Source: a bacterium | GTDB taxonomy: Bacteria; Verrucomicrobiota; Verrucomicrobiia; Limisphaerales; J093 | NCBI GenBank assembly: GCA_021823625.1 | Contig: JAKANS010000011.1 | Location: 1 to 51,708, forward strand | Reading direction: 5' to 3' | Length of the DNA stretch: 51,708 nt | Part shown: positions 8,503-16,109 of the stretch, one piece after another | How the letters are laid out: the number at the start of each line of letters is the position of its first letter | Position numbering within the stretch: the stretch's first letter is position 1 | The notes under the pieces: generated by a model | Told to the model about the DNA's origin: nothing | What the model saw: the letters and a program-made list of their open reading frames with translations, nothing else | Database searches by the model: none | Translations under genes and position numbers: made by a program

Positions 8503-9284
8503 CCGGCCATTGCGGTCGGTGGTTCCGCGTGCCGGCGATTGAACGCCACGCAATCGGCGTAGCGCACGCCGCTGCCGCCAAAGATGTCGAGCGCCGAGCC
8601 GATCGTCAGGTCCACCTGCCCGCGCCCCAACGACGTGACTCGTTCGAGGTCGGCGAGCGACCTGGCCCCGCCGGCGTAAGTGGTCGGCAGCGGCGTGTCC
8701 CGCCCAAGGCGGGCGACCAACTCCTCGTCAATGCCGCGGCACAAGCCTTCCACGTCCACCGCGTGAATCAGAAACTCGGCGCAGGCGGCGGCCAGGCGCT
8801 CGAGCGTGGCGCGGTTGACCCGCAACTCGGTGAACTTCTGCCAGCGGTCCGTCACCACGAAATAGTCGGCCTCGCGCTGGCGACAGCTCAGGTCCAGCAC
8901 CAGGCGCTCGCGCCCGACGGCCTTCACCAGCCGGGCCAGCCGTTCTTCGTCCAACCGTCCCTCGCGGAATACGCAGGAGGTGACGATCACGTGCGACGCG
9001 CCGGCGTCCAGCCAGGCGCGGGCGTTGTCCGCGTTCACGCCGCCGCCCAACTGCAGGCCGCCTGGATAGGCCGCCAGCGCTTCGCGCGCCGCGGTTTCGT
9101 TGCCGGGGCCGAGCAGGATGACGTGCCCGCCGCGCAGGTCGTCGCGGCGGTACAGCGTCGCGTACCAGAAAGGCGGTTGGGACGAAACGAAGTTGGTCCG
9201 CAGCTTGCCGGGATCTTCGCCAAGCGAGCCCCCGACGATTTGCTTCACCTGGCCCGCATGGAGGTCGATGCACGGACGGAACAC
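8499..9284 (-). CDS. hisA: HisA-type ribotide isomerase, eukaryotic (HIS6) subtype
   Basis: ProFAR isomerase of histidine biosynthesis, a TIM barrel of 261 residues. The sequence follows the fungal/plant HIS6 pattern rather than the common bacterial HisA: start FRPCIDLHAGQVKQIVGGSL, then LLGPGNETAAREAL, LQLGGGVNADNA, ASHVIVTSCVF, VLDLSCR and TTYAGGARSLADLE. Catalytic aspartates would be Asp7 (PCID) and the later acidic residue in HAVDVEG. The start is GTG at 9284, chosen because it gives the conserved FRPCIDLH N-terminus. Its C-terminal end overlaps murJ tail to tail. No other his gene is nearby. Confidence 0.88.
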   Translation of the reverse strand: MFRPCIDLHAGQVKQIVGGSLGEDPGKLRTNFVSSQPPFWYATLYRRDDLRGGHVILLGPGNETAAREALAAYPGGLQLGGGVNADNARAWLDAGASHVIVTSCVFREGRLDEERLARLVKAVGRERLVLDLSCRQREADYFVVTDRWQKFTELRVNRATLERLAAACAEFLIHAVDVEGLCRGIDEELVARLGRDTPLPTTYAGGARSLADLERVTSLGRGQVDLTIGSALDIFGGSGVRYADCVAFNRRHAEPPTAMAG

Positions 9285-9409
9285 GGCTGGACGCTAGCCT
9301 CGAGCCCGGTCACCTGACAAGCGAAGCCCGGTTTGGCTTGGGAGTTCGGGTTGAAAATCATTCCGGGCACGACTACCCTCTTTTTGCAGTGATCTATGAT
9401 CGGCCTTAC

Positions 9410-10273
9410 ATGCGCGAGCAACCGCGGCGGCAGTTTCGCCTGCCCTCGGTGACGGTCGGGCTGCTGGTCGTGAACGTGGCGGTCTTCGTCCTCCAAAGCA
9501 TCAACGCGGTCTATTTCGGCTGGCCGCTCGAGCGTTACCTGGCCTTGAGTCGCGAGGGTTTGCAGAGCGGCTACGTCTGGCAGTTGTTCACGTTCCAGTT
9601 CCTCCACGCCAACAGCGGACACTTGCTGGCGAACTCGCTGGGCCTGTACTTCCTGGGCCGGCCGGTCGAGGACATGTTGGGGAAGGCACGGCTGCTGGAA
9701 GTCTATTTTGGCAGCAGCTTTCTGGGCGGATTGCTCCAGGCGCTCCTGGGTGTGGCGATCCCGACCTATTTTGGCGGTCCCGTGCTGGGGGCTTCGGCGG
9801 GGGTTTGCGGTCTGCTGGCGACCTTCGCCATGCTGCTGGGCGACCGCACGATCCTGCTGATGTTTTTCCTGCCGATCCGCGCGCGGACGCTCCTGCACAT
9901 CTCGCTGGCGATGGCTTTGTTCTTCGTGCTGGTGCCCGCGGAGCCGGGGATTGCCCACGCCGCGCATTTGGGCGGCTTGCTGGGCGGCATGGCTTACGTG
10001 CACTGGATCGTGCGACGGGAGCGGCGGTTGTTCGATTGGCGCGACTACAGCGCGGTCGGACACGAACGCGAACTGGTGGCCACGCAAGCGCGCTCCCAAG
10101 CCGCCCGCAAGCGACGGGAGAAAAAAGTCGAGGAAGACCTGCCGCCTGACGAGTTCATCAGCCGCGAAGTGGATCCCATCCTCGAAAAGATCTCCGCGCA
10201 CGGCATCCAAAGCCTCACCGAGCGCGAGCGGAAGATTCTGGAACGCGCGCGCGCCAAAATGATGACGCGCTGA
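9410..10273 (+). CDS. Rhomboid-family intramembrane serine protease
   Basis: Six-helix membrane protease that cuts helices inside the bilayer. 287 residues from the ATG at 9410; a TTG 72 bases upstream is in frame but reads through non-conserved sequence. The catalytic serine lies in GASAGVCG and the histidine in HAAHLGGLLGG. FLHANSGHLLANSLGLYFLG is the conserved L1/TM2 region. A cytoplasmic tail of about 70 charged residues follows (KRREKKVEEDLPPDEFISREVDP), resembling the tails common in Verrucomicrobia and Planctomycetes rhomboids. Divergent from hisA. Confidence 0.92.
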   Translation: MREQPRRQFRLPSVTVGLLVVNVAVFVLQSINAVYFGWPLERYLALSREGLQSGYVWQLFTFQFLHANSGHLLANSLGLYFLGRPVEDMLGKARLLEVYFGSSFLGGLLQALLGVAIPTYFGGPVLGASAGVCGLLATFAMLLGDRTILLMFFLPIRARTLLHISLAMALFFVLVPAEPGIAHAAHLGGLLGGMAYVHWIVRRERRLFDWRDYSAVGHERELVATQARSQAARKRREKKVEEDLPPDEFISREVDPILEKISAHGIQSLTERERKILERARAKMMTR

Positions 10274-10310
10274 CCGCGCCCCGCCGCCACGGCTCCCGTT
10301 TCCGGCGGCC

Positions 10311-11315
10311 TCAGAATTGCCGCAGAAAGCGGATGTCGTTCTGGTAGAAGAGCCGGATGTCGTTGATCCCGTAACGGATCATCGCGATGCGCTCGATCCC
10401 GAATCCAAACGCCCAGCCCGTCCAGACCTCCGGATCGTAGCCGACGTTCTCGAAAACCTGCGGATGCACCATGCCGCAGCCGGCGATCTCCAGCCATTCC
10501 TTGCCCATCTTGCGGGTGAGCGCGCTGCTGAAGTCGATCTCGAAACTCGGCTCGGTGTAACTGAAGTAGTGCGGGCGGAACCGAATCTTCGTCTCCGGCC
10601 CCATCAAGTCCCGGAACACAAACTCCACCGTGCCCTTCAGATCGCTGACGGTGACGCCACGGTCCACGTACAAGCCTTCCACTTGATGGAAAGTCGGATT
10701 GTGCGTGGCGTCCGCGTTGTCCCGGCGATACACGCGGCCGGGGACGATGATCCGCACCGGCGGCGGCTGCTTGGCCATGACCCGAATCTGCACCGACGAC
10801 GTGTGCGTGCGGAGCAACCGCCGGTCGGGAGTGTCCAGGTAGAAGGTGTCCTGGCTGTCGCGCGCCGGGTGGTCGGCCGGCGTGTTCAAGGCGTCGAAGC
10901 AATGGTAATCGTCCTCGATCTCCGGGCCGTCAGCGACGACGAAGCCGATCTTGCGGAAGCTGCGAACGATTTCCTCGGTGACTTGTGTGAGCGGGTGCAG
11001 CTTGCCCAAAACGCGGCGCCGGCCCGGCAAGGTGAAGTCCGTGGGCTCTTTGGGCATCGCCGCGCGCAACTCCAGCTCCCCGCGGCGGCTGGCCAGCGCG
11101 GCTTCGAGTTCCGTCTTCGCCGCGTTGATGCCCTTGCCGGCGGCGGGCCGTTCTTCCTTGGGCAAGCCGCCCAGTTGTTTCATCAAGGCCGTGAACCGGC
11201 CGTTCGCGCCCAGAAAACTTGTGCGCGCCTCCTCCAGTCCGGCGAGGTCCGCGGCGCTTTGGAACGCCGCGAGCGCGGCCTGCTTCAGCGGTTCGATGTC
11301 ATCCAGCAACGGCAT
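10311..11315 (-). CDS. pheS: Phenylalanyl-tRNA synthetase alpha subunit
   Basis: Catalytic alpha subunit of the class II PheRS. 334 residues, normal. The N-terminal coiled coil (about 1-85) is followed by motif 1 (HPLTQVTEEI), motif 2 (FHQVEGLYVDRGV), RPHYFSYTEPS and motif 3 (GFGIERIAMIRYGI) near the C-terminus. The partner pheT is not downstream; the next gene is the convergent rhomboid, so the beta subunit must be elsewhere. It follows rplT after 111 bases that contain a strong terminator, which could act as an attenuator. Confidence 0.96.
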   Translation of the reverse strand: MPLLDDIEPLKQAALAAFQSAADLAGLEEARTSFLGANGRFTALMKQLGGLPKEERPAAGKGINAAKTELEAALASRRGELELRAAMPKEPTDFTLPGRRRVLGKLHPLTQVTEEIVRSFRKIGFVVADGPEIEDDYHCFDALNTPADHPARDSQDTFYLDTPDRRLLRTHTSSVQIRVMAKQPPPVRIIVPGRVYRRDNADATHNPTFHQVEGLYVDRGVTVSDLKGTVEFVFRDLMGPETKIRFRPHYFSYTEPSFEIDFSSALTRKMGKEWLEIAGCGMVHPQVFENVGYDPEVWTGWAFGFGIERIAMIRYGINDIRLFYQNDIRFLRQF

Positions 11316-11350
11316 AACGATTGGCGGCCGACGGTACCGGAACGCGGCAC

Positions 11351-11387
11351 GAAGAAAAAGAAAAACGGGCGGCCTGGGGACCGCCCG
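11351..11387 (-). terminator. Rho-independent terminator or attenuator between rplT and pheS
   Basis: On the minus strand a 7-bp GC stem (arms 11381-11387 and 11366-11372, 8-base loop) is followed by a T-rich run (11351-11365) interrupted by single C residues. It lies downstream of rplT and about 36 bases before the pheS ATG, so it could end the ribosomal transcript or act as a conditional attenuator for pheS. Confidence 0.75.
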
Positions 11388-11426
11388 CGCGAATTGAAAG
11401 CTGGCGAACCGGATCGCTCCGCCGGG

Positions 11427-11807
11427 TCACGCCTTGGCCGCACTGGCCGTCTTGGCCTTCAGCGCGTCCTGCACGACCTTCATCACTTCGCCAAAGGCGG
11501 GCGCGTCGGTGGCCGCAATGTCCGCCAGGATTTTTCGGTCGAGCGCCACCTTGGCGGCGGCGAGACCTTCGATGAACCGGCTGTAAGTCATGCCCGCCGC
11601 CCGGACGGCCGCATTGATGCGCACCTGCCAGAGCGCGCGGAAGGTGCGCTTCTTGACCTTGCGGTCGCGGTAGGCGTACACCATGCCGTGATCCACGGCA
11701 TCGGAGGCGTACCGGTAAAGCTTGGAGCGGCGCCCGCGGAAGCCCTTCGCGCGAAGGAGCATTCGTTTGCGGCGTTTGCGGGAGGCGACGGCGTTGGTAA
11801 CACGCAT
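11427..11807 (-). CDS. rplT: 50S ribosomal protein L20
   Basis: Binds 23S rRNA early in large-subunit assembly. 126 residues. Conserved features are the basic N-terminus MRVTNAVASRKRRKRMLLRAKG, RGRRSKLYRYA, RALWQVRINAA and YSRFIEGL. It has a slightly extended Ala/Lys C-terminus. It starts 43 bases after rpmI in the usual rpmI-rplT order. Confidence 0.97.
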   Translation of the reverse strand: MRVTNAVASRKRRKRMLLRAKGFRGRRSKLYRYASDAVDHGMVYAYRDRKVKKRTFRALWQVRINAAVRAAGMTYSRFIEGLAAAKVALDRKILADIAATDAPAFGEVMKVVQDALKAKTASAAKA

Positions 11808-11850
11808 GGTTCAGCGAACGGTTCGAGGTTGAAGGAAAGGGGACGCCGCG

Positions 11851-12066
11851 TCAGCCGCGATGGCTGAAGGGCAGGCTCTGGGTGACCCGGTAGGCGTCGG
11901 TCTTGTCGATTTCCACCGAGGCGCGGAGGCGGCGCCGGCGTTTCGCGTTTTTGGTGGACAGCAGGTGGCGGCGACCGGCGTGGGCGCGCATGACTTTGCC
12001 GGTGGCGGTGATCTTGAACCGCTTGGCCACCGACTTTCGGGTTCTGATGCCTTTGGGGCGTCGCAT
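11851..12066 (-). CDS. rpmI: 50S ribosomal protein L35
   Basis: 71 residues from the ATG at 12066 (MRRPKGIRTRKSVAKRFKIT), with the conserved TGKVMRAHAGRRHLLSTKN core. A longer in-frame ORF reaches 12234 but its extra N-terminus has no L35 character. infC, the usual upstream neighbour, is absent; the next gene upstream is a secreted protein. L20 autoregulation through a leader is possible here but not shown. Confidence 0.95.
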   Translation of the reverse strand: MRRPKGIRTRKSVAKRFKITATGKVMRAHAGRRHLLSTKNAKRRRRLRASVEIDKTDAYRVTQSLPFSHRG

Positions 12067-12077
12067 AAAAATCGTCC

Positions 12078-12140
12078 TGTCGAAAAAGAGCGCACACCGT
12101 AAAGGCCTCGTTCCCGGCACGCAAGCTGGATTTTTCGACA
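12078..12140 (-). promoter_or_regulatory. Inverted repeat in the rpmI-rplT leader
   Basis: Perfect 10-bp inverted repeat, arms 12078-12087 and 12131-12140, 43-base loop, just upstream of the rpmI ATG. It could fold in the leader RNA (L20-type control) or be a binding site. The 191-base gap 12067-12257 holds nothing else I can name. Confidence 0.3.
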
Positions 12141-12257
12141 ATCGAGGTGCAATGCGCACGTCATTTCCTGAGCGTCTGGCGACGGCGGCCTTTCCATCTG
12201 TTTCGGCTGGAGGTCTTTTCCCGCGGTTCGCCATTGGCTGGGAATCTCGCGGTCAAC

Positions 12258-15200
12258 TCACGGCCACACCGCCCGGTAAAACCGCCGCGTTGCGTTCGTC
12301 GCTTCCGCGTCCTCGAAATACAGCGTCTCGTTCGTGCCGCCGTTGAGATTCGCGATCGTCTGCCAGTCCAGCAGATTCGTGGACACTTGCACCGTGGCGC
12401 TCCGGCCGAACAAGTCGCCGATGGCCAGAGCGAAGCCACCGTTTGCCGTCACACCCAACGCCGCCAAGTACGGCCGGTTCACGGTGGTCGGGTCGGTGCC
12501 CGCCAGATACTCCTGCAAATTCGTCAAACCGTCGTGGTCGGAATCGTCTTCGGCATCGCTCGGATCGTCCGGGCGCAACCCGTGCGCGAGTTCCCAATCG
12601 TCCGGCATTGCGTCGCCGTCGTTATCCACCCCGGCGCCGCTCGGCAGGACGCGATTCGCCCGCGCCAAGTCTGACGCCAGCCCGCTGCTGTCCACCGACC
12701 GCACCGCGTAACGCAGATACTGCGTGGCTGCCACGCTCACGTTCGGCTCGTTGAACAAACCGACGCCCGCCGGCACTTCACCCGCCTTGAACCAGTTCGT
12801 CCCCGGCATCACCGCGCGCCACACCTCGTAACGCACCACGTCGCGATCGTTGTAGCCGTCGTCCTCGGACAACGCCCACATCAAGATATTCGTGCCATCC
12901 GTCCCAAACCGCGCGACCACGGCCGTCGGCGGCGTGGGCGGCGCCTGGACGGTCGTGACTTGGGCTGGCGTGGAAAGCGGACTCTCGTTGCCGGTGGTAT
13001 CCACCGCGCTGACGGCGACGAAGTAACTTGTCCCCAATTCCAGCCCGCGCAGCAGGCAATTCGTGCCCGTGACCATCACCGGCGAAGGCGTGCCCTCGAC
13101 GGCGGCGGTGCCGTCCCACGGCGGGCCGCTCGCGTCCAGCCGGTAATACACCCGGTAGCCCGCGAGGTCCGGTTCGCGGTTCGTCGGCCACGCAACCCAG
13201 ATGCGGCTCTGCCCCGGCGTTGCGCTCACACCGACAGGCGTCGCCGGTGGCGTGTCGTCCAGGAGATTGATCGCCACGCTGCCGAACGCGTCGCCCACCA
13301 CCGACGCCAGGCTGACCAGCGCCCCCGTCCCGCCGACTGGCGCTTGCACCGAAAGCGTCACCGCGCCGTTGGTACTCATCACCTGCACGCCGGGTGTGGC
13401 CGCCTCGAGGTCCGCGTTCAGGAGGCTGACGCCCACGGCCGTGGCCGTGAACATCCACGGCCCGGCAGCCAAGTTGCCTGTGTTCAGCATCAGGTTCGTC
13501 ACCACGACCGTCATCTGCGCTGCCCCATCCGCCGCCAACGTTTGGGTGCTCGGCACCAGTTCCAGGTCACCCGTTGGCAACGGCGGCGCGAGCGTGTAGG
13601 TGCCCAACTGGGAAATCGTGGCGGTGACGGTGCTTGCGGCCTCGGTCACCGTGCCGCCCACGCATTGCCAGCGATTCGTGCCGTCGGGCAGGTAGTACAT
13701 CCGCAAGTCCGCCGGGTTCAGGCCGGCGACTTCCGCGGGACTGTACGCAATGGTCAACGTGGCGGTCCCGTGAAACGCGTTGGTGCTCTCGAAGCGGTAG
13801 ATGCCGCCGATGCCGTAAGCCAGATTCGCCAGCGAGCCATCCATTGGCTGTCGGCCGCGCGGGCCACCCGAGGCCAGCAAGGGACCGCCACCAGCTTGAC
13901 CGCCAACGAGTTTCGTGACGATCCATGAGCCCGCGTCCATGACGCCATTGCCGATGCGCAGCACCGCCCCCTTCCCGATTTGAATGACGGTGTCCACGCC
14001 GCCAGCTATCGCTGCGCCTGCTTGGTTCAAGAACTTGTTCAACGGTGCGCGCGCGTTGGCCATCCAAACGCCTTGCAGGTCTGACAACGTCGCTGTCGGA
14101 TAGAATTCCCTTGGTTGGTCGGCATAAGCTTCAAGTCCTAACAGCCGGTTCTGCCAGATGACGCCCGCCTCCTTCTTGATCTGCGCGCCCTTCTCGTCCT
14201 CCGCCGAGGTGTCCAGACTCAGAACCACATCGAAATTGGGCAGCACACTGCCAATCGTTGTTTCCGCGCTGTAAGCGGACTTCTCATAGGCCACGCTCTG
14301 GCCCGCGTTCAGCAGGCTGCTGACCATCTCGGCCGCATCGCCGGAGCGGAACACGCTGCCCTGCCCGAGGTTGTTGACGGCCTGCCAGGCGTTGAATGCG
14401 ATGGGCAACGCGTCGGACACGCCTGGCACTGCCAAAGAGCAGGTGTTCTTGTATTCGGCCACTTCCTGGCTTCGTAGTTGAACAAGGTCATCCGTCAACC
14501 AGCCGCCAACGGTCCGCGGCGTGTCCGCCGTCACCTCGACAGTTGATTCCACGATCAGTTCGCCTGGTCTGCGGTCATCGGATGTCCGGCGAACCGTTGC
14601 ACGGAGCGAATTGTCGCGGTCCTGGAACATCGCCACGGGCACTGCCTGGGAACCAAGCTTCCACTGAACGTCGCGCCCCCAGCCGACGCCAAATTCGAGA
14701 TGGCGGTCGAAGTACTGATTGGGATGATTCTCCGCGCCCACTTCCACGGCCAGATCGCCCGAACCTGTCGCCCAGAAATGGATCGCCACGTCGCCGGGCA
14801 GCGGCGACAGCCCGCCAATCCCAGCCTCGGCCTCGCCCGAACCCGTCACGCGCAACGCGGCTTCAGTCGCTTCCACGGGTGCGCCCAGGTTCATGATCTC
14901 CTCCTGCACGCCTTCGATGATCGTGCCGCCGAACGGAACGAGGTTCAACGCGTCCGCGTAGGCGGCGTAAAACTTCATCGCGTTATCGAGCGGATCGGTC
15001 GTCTGCGGGGCAAAGTGAAACGACTGTCCCAGTCCAATTGTGATCCGACCACGCCCCTGGCCGCCGACTCCACCCCCAAGCCGATTAACGCGCAACGACG
15101 TTCCGACCCCAACGCCGCCTTGGTACACCTCCTCCCGCCAATGTCCGACGACTTCTTCGCTGCTCGCCCCACGCCCGAACTCGCGAGTAACAGTCGTTTC

Positions 15201-16040
15201 GTGGCCAAAGCCCAAGCCTGCAGAGAAGACGCCCAAATTAACGCCTGCCACGCCGTGCCATTTCTTCTTCCAGACCTGCTCGTATTTGCGCGGCAACACC
15301 TGCGCGGTAAACGTCTGCTTGACCACACCCGACTCCACGACCTCCAGCGCCGCGCTTGCTCCGGGATCCCCAATCGCGTTCGTCGGAATGCGCAGCCGCA
15401 CAATCCCGTTCTCGTCCGACACGCCCGCCACGCGGCCGGCCCAGGAATCCGAAACGTCACCCGCCTGCGAAATCGGGCTGCCACCAGCAATGCGCAAGCT
15501 AACCGTGACCTCGCCCAGATTCTCATTCGCGTTCACCGGAACGAGTTTGTAATAGCGATAGCCCACGCCGCCGGCTTCGATCTGCGTCACCGGCGGATTC
15601 ACGTCCGGCTGGAGCGGGACCAGCCGATACGGCCCGCTCAACGGGGCGAGCTGGATCGTGCCCAAATCCTGCGTGCCGCTCGTGACCGTGACCCCGGGCT
15701 TTTGCTTGGACCCATACCCCGCCGCGCTCACTTTGAGCAGGTAGCCGGTACCCGCCGGCACGTTCGCCAGCGTGAACCGGCCGTCTGCGCCGGTGCTGGC
15801 GGCGAAGCCGGTGCCGTCGATCCGCACCTGGGCGTTGGCGACCGGGGCGCCGCCGACTTGCACCAGGCCGGTGAGCGTGCCGGTGAGGACCGCGCGGGTG
15901 TCCACGGCAATGATGTTTGAGGCGGCGGAACTGGTGGCCGCCCAGATTGCCGGCGTCACGACAAGAGCAAACACAAAGCCGGCCAGCGCGGTCACGCGCG
16001 CCGGGACTGCAAGCGAAGGGCAGCGGTTGGAATGTTTCAT
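12258..16040 (-). CDS. Large secreted protein: carboxypeptidase-regulatory-like, fibronectin III and calcium-type repeats
   Basis: 1260 residues, exported by a signal peptide (hydrophobic core ALAGFVFALVVTPAIWA). About residues 55-130 form a carboxypeptidase-regulatory-like beta-sandwich (GAPVANAQVRIDG, GRFTLANVPAGTGYLLKVSAAGY). A long unrecognised middle follows (about 150-760). Then come one or two fibronectin type III-like domains (about 950-1120, e.g. TPVGVSATPGQSRIWVAWP and LELGTSYFVAVSAVD) and a thrombospondin-3/dockerin-like calcium segment (DNDGDAMPDDWE, DDSDHDGLTNLQEYLAGTDP). It ends with a short motif (STNLLDWQTIANL ... RFYRAVWP) common at the C-termini of verrucomicrobial secreted proteins. 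It starts 69 bases after the DGR reverse transcriptase ORF on the same strand and may be co-transcribed. Function unknown; cell surface or secreted adhesin/enzyme scaffold is an inference. Confidence 0.8.
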   Translation of the reverse strand: MKHSNRCPSLAVPARVTALAGFVFALVVTPAIWAATSSAASNIIAVDTRAVLTGTLTGLVQVGGAPVANAQVRIDGTGFAASTGADGRFTLANVPAGTGYLLKVSAAGYGSKQKPGVTVTSGTQDLGTIQLAPLSGPYRLVPLQPDVNPPVTQIEAGGVGYRYYKLVPVNANENLGEVTVSLRIAGGSPISQAGDVSDSWAGRVAGVSDENGIVRLRIPTNAIGDPGASAALEVVESGVVKQTFTAQVLPRKYEQVWKKKWHGVAGVNLGVFSAGLGFGHETTVTREFGRGASSEEVVGHWREEVYQGGVGVGTSLRVNRLGGGVGGQGRGRITIGLGQSFHFAPQTTDPLDNAMKFYAAYADALNLVPFGGTIIEGVQEEIMNLGAPVEATEAALRVTGSGEAEAGIGGLSPLPGDVAIHFWATGSGDLAVEVGAENHPNQYFDRHLEFGVGWGRDVQWKLGSQAVPVAMFQDRDNSLRATVRRTSDDRRPGELIVESTVEVTADTPRTVGGWLTDDLVQLRSQEVAEYKNTCSLAVPGVSDALPIAFNAWQAVNNLGQGSVFRSGDAAEMVSSLLNAGQSVAYEKSAYSAETTIGSVLPNFDVVLSLDTSAEDEKGAQIKKEAGVIWQNRLLGLEAYADQPREFYPTATLSDLQGVWMANARAPLNKFLNQAGAAIAGGVDTVIQIGKGAVLRIGNGVMDAGSWIVTKLVGGQAGGGPLLASGGPRGRQPMDGSLANLAYGIGGIYRFESTNAFHGTATLTIAYSPAEVAGLNPADLRMYYLPDGTNRWQCVGGTVTEAASTVTATISQLGTYTLAPPLPTGDLELVPSTQTLAADGAAQMTVVVTNLMLNTGNLAAGPWMFTATAVGVSLLNADLEAATPGVQVMSTNGAVTLSVQAPVGGTGALVSLASVVGDAFGSVAINLLDDTPPATPVGVSATPGQSRIWVAWPTNREPDLAGYRVYYRLDASGPPWDGTAAVEGTPSPVMVTGTNCLLRGLELGTSYFVAVSAVDTTGNESPLSTPAQVTTVQAPPTPPTAVVARFGTDGTNILMWALSEDDGYNDRDVVRYEVWRAVMPGTNWFKAGEVPAGVGLFNEPNVSVAATQYLRYAVRSVDSSGLASDLARANRVLPSGAGVDNDGDAMPDDWELAHGLRPDDPSDAEDDSDHDGLTNLQEYLAGTDPTTVNRPYLAALGVTANGGFALAIGDLFGRSATVQVSTNLLDWQTIANLNGGTNETLYFEDAEATNATRRFYRAVWP

Positions 16041-16109
16041 GGGAATTGGAGTTGTGCTGTTTCAGAAAAGTGGCCCGCCGGGAGGTTTCGCCTTTGCACT
16101 CCGGCAAGG

